In this document: piece by piece, positions 14,366 to 15,657 of the stretch | How the letters are laid out: each line of letters opens with the position of its first letter | Numbering within the stretch: the stretch's first letter is position 1 | From: Alphaproteobacteria bacterium | GTDB lineage: Bacteria > Pseudomonadota > Alphaproteobacteria > Sphingomonadales > Sphingomonadaceae | Direction of reading: 5' to 3' | NCBI GenBank assembly: GCA_028869975.1 | Contig: JAGWQR010000214.1 | Coordinates: 1 to 15,657, forward strand | DNA length: 15,657 bases | Program-made: the position numbers and the translations under genes | The notes under the pieces: generated by a model | What the model was told of the DNA's origin: nothing | Database searches by the model: none | The model's input: the letters and a program-made list of their open reading frames with translations, nothing else

Positions 14366-15657
14366 ATGAACGCACCGCTTTCATCAGGTCGCACACCAGC
14401 TGCCATGCGTGAGCCTTATGCAGCCTATGTTTGTGACGATGCTACGGCAGAGATTGTCAAGGCGGCCGTTACTGATTTTGGATGGCCATCCGAGAAGATT
14501 TTCAAGGGGGGGTTGCGCAATGCTGTGCAGTCGCTTTCGGTCTCAGCCAGTCCGCAAATTCTGTTTGTCGATTTGTCCGAGGTCGGTGATCCGCTGAACG
14601 AAATCAATGCGCTCGCCGAAGTCACCGAGCCCGGCACGTCCGTCATAGCCGTAGGGCATATTAACGATGTGCGCCTCTATCGTGACCTCGTATCGAGCGG
14701 GATTCACGACTATATGCTCAAGCCGTGCAATATCGACCATGTGCGTGATTCCTTCGCTAATGCGCAATCAGCACTGTTCGCTGCCAAGCAGGCAGATAAT
14801 AGTGTTGAGCAGCCGCATTTGATGACTGCTATCATCGGTGTACGTGGCGGCGTGGGCGCATCAACGCTCGCAACTGCAATGGCATATCAACTCAGCCAGG
14901 TTCACGACCGTACGACTGCGCTCCTCGATCTTGATATCTATTTCGGCACCGGTGCACTTGGGCTCGATATTGAACCTGGGCGAGGACTGACCGACGCAAT
15001 CGACAATCCCAGCCGGATTGACGGATTGTTTATCGAGCGGGCCATGGTCAAGGCCAATGACAAATTATCTGTGCTTTCCTCGGAAGCACCCATCAATCAG
15101 TCTATTCACACCGATGGCAGCGCATTTTACCAGCTTCAGGAGGAGATGCGCGCCGCCTTTGAGTGTACCGTGGTTGATTTGCCTCGCGATATGCTTGTTC
15201 AGCATCCGCATCTAATCGCTGATGTGCAGACCACTATCTTGCTGTGCGAATTGACCTTGGCAGGCGCGCGCGACATAATCCGGATGCTGTCCTGGCTGAA
15301 ATCAAACGCCCCCACCAGCGAGATTCTTGTTGTGGCAAGTCGCGTAGATACAAAGACCGGCTCTGAAATACATCGCAAGGATTTTGAAAAATCGATCGAG
15401 CACAGCATCGACTTTGTTATCCCCTATGACGCCAAAATCATGCATCAGGCCGCAAAACTCGGCAAGCCTGTGGTTGAAGCCGCCCGAGGGAGCAAAGTGT
15501 CGCTGATGATTGCGCAGATTACCAAACGGGTGATCGACCGCGAAAGCACCGGCGACGCAAAAGATGCAAATGCCCAAACGGGAGCGCCTCAGACTGCTGC
15601 GTCTGAAAAAGGCAAATCCTTGTTTTCCAAGTTTGGCGATTTCAAGAAGCTGACCGC
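14366..15657 (+). CDS. cpaE: Pilus assembly ATPase CpaE/TadZ (3' end outside window)
   Basis: CpaE/TadZ is a MinD/ParA-like protein that positions the Tad pilus machine at the inner membrane. The frame is open from ATG 14366 (GGGAGG at 14352-14357) to the window end, giving 430 residues with no stop, probably nearly complete. Residues about 18-130 form a receiver-like domain with D24, D25, D69 (FVDLS) and K119 (MLKP). A MinD-type domain follows, with the variant P-loop RGGVGAST (160-167). The lysine of the canonical GK[ST] is an alanine, as usual in CpaE. LLDLDIYFGTGAL (187-199) and VVDLPRD (269-275) are the other nucleotide-pocket strands. The C-terminal 40 residues are Ala/Lys-rich and low in complexity. 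cpaF and the tadB/tadC platform genes would be expected next. Confidence 0.9.
   Translation, partial: MNAPLSSGRTPAAMREPYAAYVCDDATAEIVKAAVTDFGWPSEKIFKGGLRNAVQSLSVSASPQILFVDLSEVGDPLNEINALAEVTEPGTSVIAVGHINDVRLYRDLVSSGIHDYMLKPCNIDHVRDSFANAQSALFAAKQADNSVEQPHLMTAIIGVRGGVGASTLATAMAYQLSQVHDRTTALLDLDIYFGTGALGLDIEPGRGLTDAIDNPSRIDGLFIERAMVKANDKLSVLSSEAPINQSIHTDGSAFYQLQEEMRAAFECTVVDLPRDMLVQHPHLIADVQTTILLCELTLAGARDIIRMLSWLKSNAPTSEILVVASRVDTKTGSEIHRKDFEKSIEHSIDFVIPYDAKIMHQAAKLGKPVVEAARGSKVSLMIAQITKRVIDRESTGDAKDANAQTGAPQTAASEKGKSLFSKFGDFKKLT

Overview
The window looks like an alphaproteobacterial chromosome, most likely from a sphingomonad (order Sphingomonadales). The reasons are the ntrYX-hfq-hflX gene order with mazG alongside, a peptidylprolyl isomerase gene joined to trpE, the style of the tad/cpa pilus proteins, and moderate-to-high GC with very tight gene packing. 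I have no phylogenetic evidence beyond family resemblance. Every stretch above about 130 bases is coding, and I see no rRNA, tRNA, mobile element or CRISPR array.

Region 1 (1-3505, + strand) holds the 3' part of a PpiD-like periplasmic folding factor, then trpE (first step of tryptophan synthesis), then mazG (nucleotide pyrophosphohydrolase). The three genes overlap each other by 4 and 11 bases and are probably one transcription unit. trpG does not follow trpE.

Region 2 (3466-9008, - strand) reads ntrY, ntrX, hfq, hflX. The NtrY/NtrX sensor-regulator pair has a 4-base stop/start overlap. It is followed by a 124-base gap with a plausible hfq promoter and two hairpins, then hfq, then hflX, which starts on a TTG inside the hfq stop. 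The outstanding item is hfq: the 170-residue product contains two complete Hfq (Sm-like) domains in tandem, and the second has lost basic rim and distal-face residues. NtrX lacks the sigma-54 GAFTGA loop. hflX and mazG converge and their coding ends overlap by 40 bases.

Region 3 (9082-10179, - strand) is a single FAD-dependent oxidoreductase of the D-amino-acid oxidase/dehydrogenase type, lying upstream of ntrY.

Region 4 (10221 to the end, + strand) is the first part of a tad/cpa (Flp-type pilus) cluster: cpaA prepilin peptidase, cpaB periplasmic assembly protein, cpaC outer-membrane secretin, cpaD lipoprotein and cpaE/TadZ localisation ATPase, which is open at the window end. The motor ATPase and inner-membrane platform genes (cpaF, tadB, tadC) would be expected just beyond. 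No pilin gene lies in the window.
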